This document shows, piece after piece, positions 5,165 through 5,316 of a stretch of DNA of 5,316 nt. The translations under genes were made by a program, and so were the position numbers. Numbering within the stretch: position 1 is the first letter of the stretch; the number at the start of each line of letters is the position of its first letter. The notes under the pieces are model-generated. The model was not told where the DNA came from and did no database searches. It saw nothing but the letters and a program-made list of their open reading frames with translations. The DNA is from Gammaproteobacteria bacterium (lineage in GTDB: Bacteria; Pseudomonadota; Gammaproteobacteria; SZUA-229): NCBI GenBank assembly GCA_011051475.1, contig DRLE01000203.1:1-5316 (forward strand). The letters run 5' to 3'.

Positions 5165-5316
5165 CGCAAATGAACGCTAATAAACGCAAATATATTTTTG
5201 TGCATGTTTGTGGGAGCGGACAATTCCGCGAATACGTCACCAGCTGCACTATCTTGTTCGCGGAATTGTCCGCTCCCACAAGAGTCAAAATAGACAATAA
5301 TTTGCGTTTATTAGCG
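5165..5316. repeat. Nested inverted-repeat element, copy 3 (outer CGCAAAT family), cut by the window end
   Basis: The left arm is an exact 10-nt tandem: CGCAAATGAA (5165), CGCTAATAAA (5175), CGCAAATATA (5185). Bases 5175-5191 are the perfect reverse complement of 5300-5316, the last 17 bases of the window, so the right arm probably continues outside. It encloses the REP-like pair at 5208-5281. The outer family differs in sequence from copies 1 and 2, but the plan is the same. Confidence 0.85.
5208..5281. repeat. REP-like inverted pair (GTGGGAGCGGACAATTCCGC)
   Basis: Two perfect 25-nt reverse complements (5208-5232 and 5257-5281) are separated by 24 nt. Each arm is itself a small hairpin, GCGGA-CAAT-TCCGC, preceded by a GTGGGA head. 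This is the layout of paired REP sequences, which in other bacteria are associated with RAYT transposases. REPs with a related GTAGGAGCGG head are common in Pseudomonas. No RAYT gene is in the window. Confidence 0.88.

Overview
The window looks like the chromosome of a free-living gammaproteobacterium. The evidence is a proteobacterial groES-groEL operon whose GroEL aligns residue for residue with E. coli numbering through at least D398, a DUF5329/YfeK-type periplasmic protein, and dispersed repeats of kinds common in environmental Proteobacteria. The truncated first gene belongs to the CbbO/NorD family of von Willebrand A (VWA) proteins, so a chemoautotroph or denitrifier is plausible. That lifestyle is inference; no RuBisCO or NO reductase gene lies in the window.

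Layout. Bases 1-1200 (+) hold the C-terminal part of the CbbO/NorD-like protein. Bases 1201-1387 are almost entirely a nested inverted-repeat element. A cluster of three small genes follows: an unrecognised 134-residue protein (1388-1792, +), then on the minus strand a Kazal-domain lipoprotein (1793-2089) and an exported DUF5329 protein (2127-2504). The hypothetical and Kazal genes meet tail to tail with no base between their stop codons. Bases 2505-2960 have no credible gene. They hold the DUF5329 ribosome binding site, a second and larger nested inverted repeat (2608-2868) and the groEL terminator (2905-2929). groEL (2961-4601) and groES (4649-4939) fill most of the rest, both on the minus strand. 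Bases 4940-5316 carry the groESL leader, a perfect CIRCE operator, a near-consensus sigma-70 promoter and a third nested inverted repeat that runs off the window end. I see nothing recognisable in 5036-5111.

How it works together. groESL is a self-contained chaperonin operon: one strong promoter whose start region lies in an HrcA/CIRCE operator, good Shine-Dalgarno sites on both genes, and a strong intrinsic terminator. The DUF5329 and Kazal genes are probably one short transcript for two envelope proteins.

The least ordinary part is the repeat architecture. Three intergenic spaces contain 'palindrome inside palindrome' elements. The outer arms are built from three units of a 9-10 nt tandem motif, and they enclose a different repeat family. 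Copies 1 and 2 share the same outer-inner junction in the same orientation and bracket the small-gene cluster.
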